Source: G965233625 sp965233625
GTDB lineage: Bacteria > Planctomycetota > Planctomycetia > Pirellulales > Pirellulaceae
Assembly (NCBI GenBank): GCA_965233625.1
Contig: OZ247499.1
Location: forward strand, 6,262,001 to 6,326,000
Length of the DNA: 64,000 nucleotides
Direction: 5' to 3'
Shown: in pieces, positions 43,994-55,900 of the stretch
Position numbering within the stretch: position 1 is the first letter of the stretch
Layout of the letters: each line of letters begins with the position of its first letter
The notes under the pieces: generated by a model
What the model saw: only the letters and a program-made list of their open reading frames with translations
Told to the model about the DNA's origin: nothing
Database searches by the model: none
Position numbers and translations under genes: made by a program

Positions 43994-45346
43994 ATGGCGA
44001 CAAAATCCTGGCACCTGCACCGGCGTACTTTTCTGATGGGCGCCGGCGTTTCGCTCGGCCTTCCCTGGCTGGAATGCATGGCGGCTGCGAAGCCTCTGAC
44101 CACTGAGGTTACGCCGCGGCGTATGGCTGCCTTCTATTTCGGCTTTGGCGTTGGTCTGCCCAAAGAGAACAGCGAACAAGCCAAGTGGCGCTGGTTTCCC
44201 GATGGTGAAGGCAAAGACTATAAGTTCACCGAAACGCTGAAGCCGCTTGAGCCCCACCGCAAAAACCTGACAGTTCTGGGCGGCCTCTCGCATCCCAACG
44301 GCAGACGGATGGGCGGGCACGACACCGGCGACACGTTCCTGACCGGCGCGTTCCTCAACAACAAGATGCTGCACAACAAGGTCTCCCTGGATCAACTGGC
44401 AGCGTCGGCCACCGCCGATCAGGTCCGCTTTCCCTCGCTGGTCATCTCTACCGATGGCGGCGTTGGCGAGCCGACCCGCTCCAGCACGCTTTCTTACGAT
44501 GCCAAAGGGCGACCCGTTCCGGCACTCAATCAGCCGCAACAGATCTTCGACCGCTTCTTCGGAACGGGCGACGCGAATACCCTGGCCCGGCGCCGGCGGC
44601 TGAAGAGCGAAGCCCGCATGCTGGACCGCATCCTCGCCGATTCAAAATCTCTCCGGCTGAAGCTGGGCAACGAAGACCAGAGAAAGCTGGACGAATACCT
44701 GGCTTCCATCCGCCAGCTCGAAGACCGCGTGAACCGTGCACAGCGATGGCTGGAAATTCCCCGCCCGGAACTGCGTGACGAAGAACGCGACGCGCTGAAG
44801 CTTTCCGCAGACGATAAGGCGCCGCAACTGTTTATTCAGACGATGTACGACCTGATCTATCTAGCGTTCCGAACGGACTCGACCCGTGTGGCGACCTACC
44901 AGATAACGAACATGGCGGATGCTTCTTCCCGCGCTGCGAAGTTCCCGCAACTAGAAGGATTCAAAGGTTCGCTGCATAGCCTGGCGCACGGCTGGAACAA
45001 GCCGGAAGGCGCCGAGAAGCTCGGCAAGTGGGACCAGTTTATGGCCACGCAGTTCGGCGGATTCCTGGACCGGCTCGCCGGCGCCGAGGAACAGTACGGT
45101 TCGCTGCTGGACCATACGGTGCTGCTGTACGGCAGCAGTAACAGCACCACGCACAACAACCGTAACTACCCGCTGCTACTGGCAGGCGGCGGTAACCTGG
45201 GTCTGAAGCACGGTCGTTTTCTGAAATTCGGTGAAGATACACCGCTATCGAACCTGTTTGTCACCATGCTCCACTGCCTGGGCCAGCAACGCCCCGCGTT
45301 CGCCGATAGCACGGGTGAGATGACAGAGTTGCATACAGACGCTTAA
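43994..45346 (+). CDS. DUF1552-family secreted protein
   Basis: The 450-residue product has a Tat-like signal with the twin-arginine motif HRRTFLMGAG (residues 9-18) and then the DUF1552 body (RRMAAFYFGFGVGLP, LTVLGGLSHPNGRRMGGHDTGDTFLTG, DYDLIYLAFRTDSTRVATYQI-like segment, and LYGSSNSTTHNNRNYPLLLAGGG). This family is invariably found beside DUF1592 proteins in planctomycetes and is presumed to act with them outside the inner membrane. Its alkaline-phosphatase/sulfatase-like fold is known only from distant similarity. The gene is 38 bases after the DUF1592 gene and probably co-transcribed. It converges on the ATP-grasp gene 43 bases away. Confidence 0.92.
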   Translation: MATKSWHLHRRTFLMGAGVSLGLPWLECMAAAKPLTTEVTPRRMAAFYFGFGVGLPKENSEQAKWRWFPDGEGKDYKFTETLKPLEPHRKNLTVLGGLSHPNGRRMGGHDTGDTFLTGAFLNNKMLHNKVSLDQLAASATADQVRFPSLVISTDGGVGEPTRSSTLSYDAKGRPVPALNQPQQIFDRFFGTGDANTLARRRRLKSEARMLDRILADSKSLRLKLGNEDQRKLDEYLASIRQLEDRVNRAQRWLEIPRPELRDEERDALKLSADDKAPQLFIQTMYDLIYLAFRTDSTRVATYQITNMADASSRAAKFPQLEGFKGSLHSLAHGWNKPEGAEKLGKWDQFMATQFGGFLDRLAGAEEQYGSLLDHTVLLYGSSNSTTHNNRNYPLLLAGGGNLGLKHGRFLKFGEDTPLSNLFVTMLHCLGQQRPAFADSTGEMTELHTDA

Positions 45347-45389
45347 ACTGTGGGTGACTCCGTTGAAAGGCGTTGACCGGCAAATAGCA

Positions 45390-46607
45390 CTAAGCTTGCG
45401 GCGATGGGCTTCGCAATCCGGCGGCGTTGCCGTTCCACTCGATATCCAGCGTGCTCGCGTGATCTAACGTTGTGTTGTGCTCCCGCGAGCATGCGAAGAC
45501 GGGGTAGAGGCTTGGCCCCAGCATCAATAGCGGCATGGGATCTGTCCACGAGCACAGCACGTCTTTGCCCAGCACAAACATGCTTAGCCAGCGTTTAAGC
45601 TCGCTCCAGCAACGCACGTATCCCAGCGCCCACAAGAACAGTGGCAGCGCGTGTTGTGCGCGGAAGCCTTCGCGGGGCACAAGCATCTCTCCCTGATGCC
45701 GGGTTGGATCCACCAGAATCCGGGCAAGATCTTTCCTGCCACGGAACAAGTGCAGACCGCTTGTCGCCCGCGGATTGCACTCAATAGCGACGACGGAGTT
45801 GTCCTGCTGCACGATAAAATCAAAGGCAATCTGCCCGCTGAAGTTCTCCACCGCCACAAACTGCTGGACCCATTGAAAGGCTTCTGGCTGGTCGACGGAT
45901 TCATACGCATACGTCGGTCCGATGCCCGTTGTAAAATTCATCGGGTAGGCCACATGCGCGAGAATTTTCCCCTCGTGCGCCAGGCTGTAAGTGCTGAGTT
46001 GTTGTCCGGCGATGTAGTGCTGGGCGACCCAGGGCGTGTCGTTACTGGGCGCCGTTTCACAAAGCGCCTCCAGCGATTTGGGATTGACGATCGCCTGCCG
46101 GGCAAACCTTGAGTAAACGGGTTTGAAGACTTTCCAGCAAGCTTCCTTAAAGGCGGTCTCGAGCTCTTCCTGCGAAGTTAGCAGCCGCGTTGGCGGAACG
46201 GGCAGATTCCATTTTCCGGCAAGCTGAATGAACTCCCATTTGCTGTGCAAAGCGTGCAACTGCTTCCAGGCGGGAACCATCCATAACGCATCTCCGGGTA
46301 ACGCATCGCGGCCTTCTGACAAAAAGTAAATCTCTTCGCACATGGGAAGAACCACATCAACGCCTTCGTCCTTCACAATGCGGGCAATCGCCTGGCAATA
46401 CGCTGCTGGGTCGCGGTTAGGCCACGGCGCCAGGTAATTTTTTGACACCGCCCGCGAATAGCTGGAAATGTGGGCGGAAAGAGATTCCGCCATCACCACA
46501 CGGAACCCCGCGGCATGCAGCATACGCACCACATCCAATGCCACCGGCGCCCGGCCGCCCGTAATCAGCACGGTAGCCGGTGCATCTGTTCGTGAGTTTT
46601 TACTCAT
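45390..46607 (-). CDS. ATP-grasp ligase-like protein
   Basis: The 405-residue protein begins with a Rossmann-like pre-ATP-grasp domain (VLITGGRAPVALDVVRMLHAAG) and carries an ATP-grasp core of carbamoyl-phosphate-synthase type: a Lys-containing strand KVFKPVYSRF, an acidic strand QIAFDFIVQ, and the metal-binding motif IECNPRATSG. ATP-grasp enzymes join a carboxylate with an amine or thiol using ATP. It is divergent from the polyketide synthase across a shared 299-base promoter region, so it may process or activate that product; this is inference. The family substrate is unknown. Confidence 0.85.
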   Translation of the reverse strand: MSKNSRTDAPATVLITGGRAPVALDVVRMLHAAGFRVVMAESLSAHISSYSRAVSKNYLAPWPNRDPAAYCQAIARIVKDEGVDVVLPMCEEIYFLSEGRDALPGDALWMVPAWKQLHALHSKWEFIQLAGKWNLPVPPTRLLTSQEELETAFKEACWKVFKPVYSRFARQAIVNPKSLEALCETAPSNDTPWVAQHYIAGQQLSTYSLAHEGKILAHVAYPMNFTTGIGPTYAYESVDQPEAFQWVQQFVAVENFSGQIAFDFIVQQDNSVVAIECNPRATSGLHLFRGRKDLARILVDPTRHQGEMLVPREGFRAQHALPLFLWALGYVRCWSELKRWLSMFVLGKDVLCSWTDPMPLLMLGPSLYPVFACSREHNTTLDHASTLDIEWNGNAAGLRSPSPQA

Positions 46608-46906
46608 GTGGTTTATGACAATACGGCGACGTTGCCTGGTTATTGACTAAGAAAATATGCACAAAGCGACTTGGTGTTTTTCTAACGATTTTCTCGCCAC
46701 TTATTTCTGAAAACCTCCACGCCCCTACTTTTCTGTACGGGTTCAGGCAATCTTAATTAGGCTACTCACCGCTGTGCGACTACCCTTCAACAGAAGGAAC
46801 TTAACACGCCGGATTGTACGTTTTTCAAACCAGAAACTCATGCCGTTGTCAGTCAATAAAATTGCTTCTGACATAACTTGTCCGATTCCGATTTAGGATT
46901 CGCGTA
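46608..46906. promoter_or_regulatory. Shared divergent promoter region of the ATP-grasp gene and PKS
   Basis: The 299-base spacer is clearly AT-richer than its neighbours. No tidy sigma-70 pair can be fixed. A ribosome site AGGA at 46895-46898, 8 bases before GTG, supports the PKS start at 46907. No coding frame is supported. Confidence 0.4.
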
Positions 46907-49900
46907 GTGAATAGAAACAGGGCAGATCGCATCGACGCCAGTTCAGGTCTCAACAACCCAATGGACGTGGCCGGAGAGCCTATTGCGATTACGGGCATTG
47001 GTTGTCGTCTACCTGGCGGAGTGACCAATCCATCGCAGTACTGGCGCCTGCTGACAGAAGGTGTGGACGCCATCGAAGAAGTCCCGCCCGATCGCTGGGA
47101 CCAGTTCAAATTCTACGATCGCCAGCCGGGCCGCCAGGGCAAGATCATCACCAGATGGGGCGGGTTTGTCCGGGGAATCGATCAATTCGATCCGGAGTTT
47201 TTTGGTATCTCGCCGCGCGAAGCGGCCAGCATGGATCCGCAACAGCGTCTTGTGCTTGAGACGGCGTGGGAGGCTTTAGAGGATGCCGGTCAGCCGGCAG
47301 AGGCACTGGCTGGCGCCGATGTTGGCGTGTTCGTCGGCGTGTCGACCTTTGATTATGGATTGATGCAGAACACGTTTTCTGACGTCAGCGGTGCAGGTCC
47401 TTATACCAATACGGGGCAGGCGCTTTCGATCTGTGCGAACCGGCTGTCCTTTGTCATGGACTGGAAGGGGCCGAGTTTTATTGTTGACACGGCCTGCTCT
47501 TCATCGTTGCTCGCTTGCCATATGGCGATCCAGAGTATCTGGCGCGGCGAATCTTCACTGGCGATGGTGTCCGGCGTCAATTTCATCTGCGCGCCTTCAA
47601 CCTATGTCGGCTTCACGGCGATGGGCATGTTGTCGCCTGACGGACGCTGCAAAGCCTTTGATGCTTCGGCCAACGGATTCGTCCGCGCTGAAGGCGGCTG
47701 TTCCGTGCTGCTGAAACCACTGTCGGCAGCCCTACAAGATAAAGACCCCATCTACGCATTGATCGCCGGTTCCGCCTGTAACCAGGATGGGCAGACACCG
47801 GGCCTGACCATGCCCAGCCAGTCATCGCAGGAAAAACTGGTCCGCCGGGCATGCCGCCACGCGCGGGTCGAGCCCGGACAGATCCGCTATGTGGAAGCGC
47901 ATGGCACCGGCACGCCGGTCGGCGACCCGATTGAAATCAACGCCATTGGCCGCGTGATCGGCAGCCAACGCGACGCCACGTCGCCGTGCTATGTGGGTTC
48001 GGTGAAAGCCAATATCGGGCATCTTGAAGCGGGTTCGGGCATCGCCGGTCTGATCAAAACAGCGCTGGTGCTGAAGCATCAACTGGCGCCGCCTAATCTT
48101 CACTTCCATCAGCCCAACAAAGAAATCAACTTCGACGCTCTGCGTCTCAAGGTGCCTACGGAGGTCACGCCGCTGCCAAAGGGCGATGGTCCCGCCTTTG
48201 CTGGCGTGAATTCGTTTGGCTTTGGTGGAACCAATGTGCACCTGATTCTCCAGCAGCACCAGACTACGGAAACCAGTCATGCGGTAGGAAGCCCCACCGC
48301 GGTGCAGCAGCCTCAATCGCCGGGCGAACCAGGTCGCGAGTTGCCCTTTCCCGTTTCCGCCCGCAGCATTAAATCCGTGCGTGCGACCGCGGCGGACTAT
48401 CTTCAGGCGTTTCAGCCAGAAGGCATGTGGGAAGCGGCGTCGCTGGAAGACATTTTCTTTACCGTCACGCAGCGACGTAGTCACCACAAACACCGGGCAG
48501 TGCTGCCCGCGGCCAGCAAAGATCAGCTGAAGGCCAAACTGCAAGAGCTGATTGATGACGAAGACGATACGTGGGTGTATCCCGCCGACGGGCAGCCGGG
48601 AGGCGCACAGCCACTGGCGTTCGTCTTCTCAGGACAAGGGCCGCAGTGGTGGGCGATGGGACGTGAACTCCTGGAGCAGGAGCCTGTCTTCCGCCAGGTC
48701 GTTGAACGCTGCGATGCGACGATCCAAGAGCTTGGCTCCTGGTCGCTCATGGAACAATTGTTGTGTGATGAAGAAGCCACACGCATCAACGACACGGAGT
48801 TTGCGCAACCTGCGATCTTCGCCATTCAGGTTGGGTTGTTTGAATTGTACAAATCCTGGGGCATTCATCCGGATATCGTTGTTGGGCACTCCGTGGGCGA
48901 AATTGCGGCGGCCTATGCTGCGGGCGCTTTAACCTTTGAAGACGCCGTCAAAACGATCTTCCATCGCGGACGCACAATGAGCGTCGTGGACAGCGACGGA
49001 GCCATGCTGGCTGTTTCCATGCCGGCAGACGAAGCCAACCGTTTTGTCGCAGCGTGGGAAGGAAAGATCTGCCTGGCAGCGGTTAACGGTCCTACCTCGG
49101 TCACGCTTTCTGGCCATACTTCCGTACTCGATGAAGCGGAAAAACTATTGGCCGCGGAGGGTAAGTTTGTACGTAAATTGCAGGTCAACTACGCCTTCCA
49201 TAGCCATCAGATGGAGCCGGTGCAGGCTGCACTCGTTGAATCGCTGGCGGACATCAAGCCGCAACCTGCAACCCTCCCGATGATAAGCACCGTCACGGGC
49301 CAGGCCGTCGATGGCGCGGAACTGACCGGCGATTACTGGTGGCGGAATGTCCGGCAGAGCGTGCAGTTTGTTGAGGCAATGCAGCAGTTGATGGAACAGG
49401 ACTATCAGGTACTGCTGGAAATCAGCCCGCATCCGGTTCTGGCCCCTGCCATTGGCGAATGCTTCGTAGGCAGGCAGAAGAAGGCGCACGTTGTAACCAG
49501 TCTGCGACGGGGCGAACCCGAACGGCAGCAGTTGCTACAGTCGTTGGGCAAGCTGTACGCATTGCAGTGCAATGTAGACTGGACCGCATTTGTCAAAACC
49601 GGCGCCTTCACCGGTGTGCCCCGCTACGCGTGGGACAAACAGACGTACTGGTCCGAGTCGGCGGATTCGAAAGTTTCAAGGCTGCCCTGTAAGGGGCATC
49701 CCATCCTGGGCGAGCGGCTGCCTGGTTCGCGACTGGTGTTTCAAGGTTTTATGGATGTGCGTGCACAACCGTTTGCGGAGGATCACAAAATCCAGGGCCA
49801 TGTGCTGATGCCGGGCACTGGATTTCTGGAAACCGCCAACGCACTCGGTCAGGAAATCTACGGAGAAGGAAACTATGTGACGTCGGATGTGCAGTTGATG

Positions 49901-52900
49901 AAGGCGGCCTTTCTGCCCGCAAAAGAAACCTTGATGTCGCAGACGATTCTAGACAAACGGACAGGACAGTTCTTTATCGAAACGCAGCCTCTTGGCCAGC
50001 CCGACCGGCCCTGGACCGTCCACTGCACCGGCGTGTTGCGGGAACGGCCGCCCGTAGAGCCAGAGCTTTTCCCCCGTCTGGAGGAAGTCCAGCAGCGTTG
50101 CAACAACCGGTTACCCGCGAATGTGTTTTACGACTTTTTCCGCCGGTGCGGTTTTCCCTTTGGACCTTCGTTCAAGGGCTTAACGCAAATTCAGTTGGGC
50201 GTAGGTGAGATGCTGGGCCGCGTCGAAGTTCCCGCCGCTTGCGATGACTTTGACGACTACCTGTTTCACCCCGCCTTGCTGGACGCTTGCCTGCAAGGCA
50301 ACTTCGGATGCTTCATGACCCATAGCCGCGAGGGGAAGCATCTGGGCGACATGGAAGATCGCATCCGCAAAGCGGAGATCTTTATGCCCAGCGGCTACGA
50401 CGAATTCCGTATGTACCGCAAGCCGCCGCGGCGCATGTGGTCATATGTCCGCATGCACGAAAGGTACAAAGATCAGTCAAACTCAGACGTCTTCATTTTC
50501 GATGATGAAGGCGAACTGATCGCCGAGGTGCGAGGATTCAAAGAAACCCTTGTGGGAACGGTTGAAGGCTCTGCCGAAACCGGCAGCGGGATGCTTTATC
50601 AGTATCAGTGGCAACGGGCCAAGCATCCGCACGCCGCGGAAAACCGGTTTTCGGTTCCCCGTCTTTCACCGCACGACTGCCAGTCCGGCAACGGAGACAA
50701 TCTTCAGAGCTTCGAGCAGGAAAGGGAATATCTGCAAGAACTGCGGGAGTGTAGCCTGGGTCTCATCTCTCAGGCCATGCGGAACCTGGGGCTCTGCGAG
50801 CTTGAAGCAAGCGATTTATCGATCGACGACCTCGCCGCGGATCTAGCTGCCCCGTCGCGGCTCGCCCACGTCCGCAGCATGCTGCAGATCCTCTTGGATG
50901 CAGGACGGCTCGATAAGTCGGCGGGACAATGGAAGCTGATAGCGGGCGCCCACATAGCTGAGTATGACAGCCGGTTGCAGCAGCTTTTCTGGGATTACCC
51001 GCTGTGGTTTGCCAGGACGGCGCTTGTGGACCGTTGCGGGCGGCAGTTCGACACGGCACTCACAACTGACGGCGACGCCGCAGCCGTTGCTGACTCTTCA
51101 AGCAACATGGCGTTGCTCGACCAGATTCAATCCGTCTCGCCTTCGCGCCAGAAGATCGAAGAGGTTGTTGCCCGTTTTATCCAGCGGATGCTCAAGCCCG
51201 TGCAAGCTGGGCAGTCTGTTCAGCTGGTCGATCTGCGCGGTGGGTCCGCGCGGCTTGCGTCCACTGTGCTGGCGAAACTTCCCCGCCGGCAGATTGATTA
51301 TCTGTTTACAGATCGCGACGATGCGGCCTTTCAGTTCGCCCGCGAGGTTCTGGCAGCATACCCCGAAGTGGAATACCAGGAATGGAACCCGCAGCAAGGA
51401 GCGGAAGAACCTTCGCCGCCGCTGCCTGCGTGTGAGATCATCCTTGCCGATAATGCCAGCTGTGAATTCGAGGATTGGCCGGCGACGCTGAAACATCTCC
51501 GTAGCCGGTTGGCGCCTGGAGGAATTCTTGTCCTCATCGAGCAGAAGAAGCTGGACCCCATCGAAGCGTTGACCGCGGATCTGACCCGCCCTGGCGCCAG
51601 TCCTCACCTTCCCCTGAATCCGGCGCAGCAGACTGCGCAGCTCGAGGCAGCAGGGTTTCATGTAACGCCCTGCTATGAATCCGATGAAAACCTTGAGTAC
51701 ATCTTGATCGCGCAGCGTCCGGTCGATGAATCATCGCCTGTCGCACAGGTCGCGAACGAAGACGATACGGTTGCTGCTCTCGCCGTTGAAACAACAGAAG
51801 ACGAAACTGCTTCGCCAGAAAACTGGTTGATTTTTGCCGATCAAGGCAGTGTCGCCCGGAGTATTGAAACAGCGAAAGCCGGGAGCGGTGTCAGCACTTA
51901 TACGGTGCTTGCGGGAACGCAGTTTGGAGTCAGCGACGGGCGGCATTTCACCATCAATCCCCGCGGCAGCGACGACTGGGAGCAGTTGCTCAGGTCGTTG
52001 GATGGAGAGCAGCCGCAGAAAGTTCTGTATCTCTGGAACCTCGACGTACCGCCGGGCGGTTCTGACCCGTCGTTTCTGTCTGCGTGCCAACAACAAGGAA
52101 TTGCGGCGCCGGTCCAGTTCTGCCAGGCCTGGACCAAAGTGCACGGCCCGGCGCCGGTGCAGCTTTGGCTGGTGAGCCGCGGTGCACACGCCATCGATGC
52201 AGCGTCCATCGCCCGGCCTGAACAGCATCCGCTGTGGGGTGCCGGGCGCGTGGTGATGAATGAGTTCCCTCATTTTCATTGCCGACTGCTGGACCTGGGC
52301 GACGACCTTCAGGCTGAGCTTCCGGGGCTGTTGCTGGAAGTTGATCAACCTGCTGCTGACGACGAAATTGCGCTGCGCGGTCAGGCCCGGTATGTGCATC
52401 GCTTCGTGGGCAGTTCGCTGAGCCAGTACGCTGACCAAGGCGAAGAACCGGGCGGAGCTTATCGTTTACACCTCTCTGAATACGGCACGCTGGATGGTAT
52501 GCGACTGCGGCCGGCGGAACTGCGGGAGCCGCTGGATCTGCCAACGCTTGTCGAAGTGGAAGTGCATGCTTCCGCGTTAAACTTTTCCGACGTGATGAAG
52601 GCGCTGGCGCTTTATCCAGGTCTGCCGGAAGGATTTGTGCCGGTAGGGATCGAATGCGCGGGGGTTATCACCCGGGTTGGCGATGAGGTTGCGGATTTCA
52701 AACCGGGCGACGAAGTGGTTTGCATCACGCCGATGTCGATTTCCAGTCATACCTACACCGATCAGCGCTTTGTGGCTCATAAGCCGAAGCACATGACGAT
52801 GGCTGAAGCGGCGACCCTGCCGATCGCGTTCCTCACGGCTCACTACGCGCTGAACTATATGGGACGTCTGGAAAAAGACGAGACGGTTCTGATAAACGCC

Positions 52901-55900
52901 GCAACGGGAGGCGTGGGCCTGGCCGCCCTTCAACTTGCCCGGCAGGCAGGCGCCGAAGTGTTTGCGACCGCCGGCAGCGATATTAAACGCAGCCTGTTGA
53001 AGTTCCTCGGCGTTTCGCACGTGATGAATTCGCGCACGTTAGCGTTCGCCGATGAGGTGATGGAAATTACGGGCCGCCGCGGCGTGGATGTTATTCTGAA
53101 CTCGCTCCCTGGCGAAGCGATTGGCAAAGGCATGTCTATCCTGGCCGACTACGGGCGGTTCCTGGAAATTGGTAAACGCGATATCTATGCGAACTCGCCA
53201 TTAGGGATGCGGGCGTTTCGCAAGAATGTTTCCTTCGCCGCCATCGATCTTGACCGCGGCTTACGCGAAAAGCCCGATCTCTGCGCGGCCATGTTCCGGC
53301 AGATCATTGCGGATGCGGATGAAGGCAAAATCAAACCGCTGCCGCACCAGGTGTTTTCTATCAACAAGCTGGTGGACGCATTCCGGTGTATGGCTAACGC
53401 CAGACACATTGGCAAAGTCATTATCGAAATGAAAGACAAACCCGTCCGGCCCGCCCGCGATCCGGCGGAAACGGATATCCAGTTCCACGCCGGGGCTTCT
53501 TACCTGATAACTGGCGGGCTGGGCGGCCTGGGCGTTCACCTGGCAAGATGGATGGCCGGGCACGGCGCCAAGTGTCTGGTGCTGGCCAGTCGTCGTGGTG
53601 TGACCTGTCCAGAGGGCGAACAGCTGGTCCGCCAGCTTGAAGAAAGCGGCGTGCGGGTCTGCGTTGAACAGGTGGATATTTCCGACCCGCAGCAGGTTCA
53701 GCAGCTTGTGCAGCGGATCAAAACCAGTTTGCCGCCCCTGCGCGGTGTGATGCACGCCGCCGCCGTCCTGGACGATGGTTTAATCATGAAGCTTGACGAA
53801 GCGGCGATCAAGACCGTCTGCGCCCCGAAACTGCAGGGAGCGTGGCATCTACATGAAGCGACGTTGGATGCGGATCTGGATTTCTTCGTTTCGCATTCTT
53901 CGACAAGCTCCATCTTTGGAAATGCAGGCCAGGCAAACTACGCCGCGGCCAATGCGTTTCTTGACGGTCTGGCAGAGCATCGCCGGTCCATCGGCCTACC
54001 GGCACTGACTGTGAACTGGGGCTATCTCGGAGACATCGGACTGGCTGCTGGCGATCAGAAACTGGCTAAGAAGTTTGAGCAGCAGGGAATCAAAGCGGTG
54101 CCGCCAGCAGACGGGCTGCCGGTGCTAAGCAAGCTGATGAGTTTTGATGTTGAAAGCATGTCGGTCATGCGTGTCGACTGGACACGGCTCAAGCAGCTTG
54201 CACGCACGCTGGCTCAGTCGCCGCGTTTTGAACAGATGATGCAGTCCTCGCGTGGAGAAGACGCCACCGGGAAATCAGGCAGCGACATCCGCAATCTGAT
54301 CCTGGCCACAGACCCGGAGCAACGGGAAGAAGTGATGCTTGGCGTTGTGCGCGACAAAGTCGCCCGCGTGATGGGAACGACGGCTAGCAAAGTCGAGATC
54401 GACCGCTCGCTGATGGATCTGGGATTAGATTCTTTAATGGGGTTTGAACTTCGCAACTGGATCGAAGGGGAGCTTCGCATCAACATTCCTGTTGTCGAGC
54501 TGATGCAAGGTCCAACGGTGCAGAAGCTGACGTTGTTGATTTTAACGCAACTAGAGAAAGGCGATGCAAACGACTCGCAGGAATCGTCCGGCCCGGCAGC
54601 CGCTTTACTTTCAGCCCACATGAGCCGCCTGGATGCTGATCCGCAGCAGGCCGCCGCTTTGGCTGCACTGATCGCCACAGCGGAAGACATGAAGGCGGAA
54701 CTGCAAGGCATGGATGACCCGGTTGAGTTACCCGGCGAAGTGGTGCTGCCCGCCGATCTGGCGTCCGCCATTGCCCAGCATCAAGGGCAACCTGTCGAAG
54801 TGCGACCTGTAAGTAAAGTCCTGCTGACGGGGGCAACGGGTTTCCTGGGCGCCTATATCCTGCACCACCTGTTAGACACGCAGGCAGACCTGGAAGTGAC
54901 TTGTCTGGTCCGTGCCGCCAGCGCGGAAGATGGCTTCGAGCGTATCCGCAGCAACCTGCAAGCGTACCAGCTCTGGCGTGCGGAACTGGCCGGTCGCATT
55001 CACATTGTGCCAGGCGATGTATCGCGGGACGAATTTGGAATGGAGCATCAGGTCTATCTCGATCTCGCTGCCAGTATCGACCTGGTTCTCCATAATGCGG
55101 CTGGGGTTAACTTCTTACAAAGCTATGAACAGCTTAAACAAGTCAATGTAACGGGAACGCTTAATGCAATGCGTTTCGCAACGCAGCAAAGAATGAAAGC
55201 GTATCACCATGTTTCGACCTTGTTCGTGTTTTCTGTCCTGGATCATCTTGAGTTAAGCACCGTTCGCGAAACCGATACGCCCAGCCGGCATGAATTTATT
55301 TTCGGTGGTTATCTGCAATCCAAATGGGTCGCCGATCAGATCGTGCAGTCCGCAAGAGAGGCCGGGCTGCCTGTCGCGATTTACCGGCCAGGCATTGTCA
55401 CCGGCGACAGCCAGACGGGGATCTGCAGCGACGATGTGATTTCGCGCTCGCTAGCAAGCGCCATTCAACTTGGATGTTGCCCCGGCGATGCGATGCGGTT
55501 CACCTTCACTCCGGTTGATTATGCCGGTAAGGCAATCGCAAGGCTGGCGTTGCGGCGGGATACGCCCGGCGGAAACTATCACCTGGTGAATCAGGATTTC
55601 ATCGGCTGGCCGGAAGTAACCCGGTGGCTTGCCGGTCTGGGGCACAATGTTGAGGCGCTGCCTTATGCAGATTGGCTGGAGCGGCTCCGGCAGCGGTCGC
55701 GAGAGTCGGCGGACATCATGTTGTCCGGGTTGTTGCCCGTTATTCCAGAAGTCCGCCTAAGCGGCCAGTCGATTGAACTTCCACCACCGCAGTTTGATTG
55801 CAGTCTGACCCTTCAGCGGATGGAACAGGAAAACGTCTCCTGCCCGGCGGTCGATCAACAACTGGTGCGTGCTTACGTGGAATACCTGACTGGACCAGCC

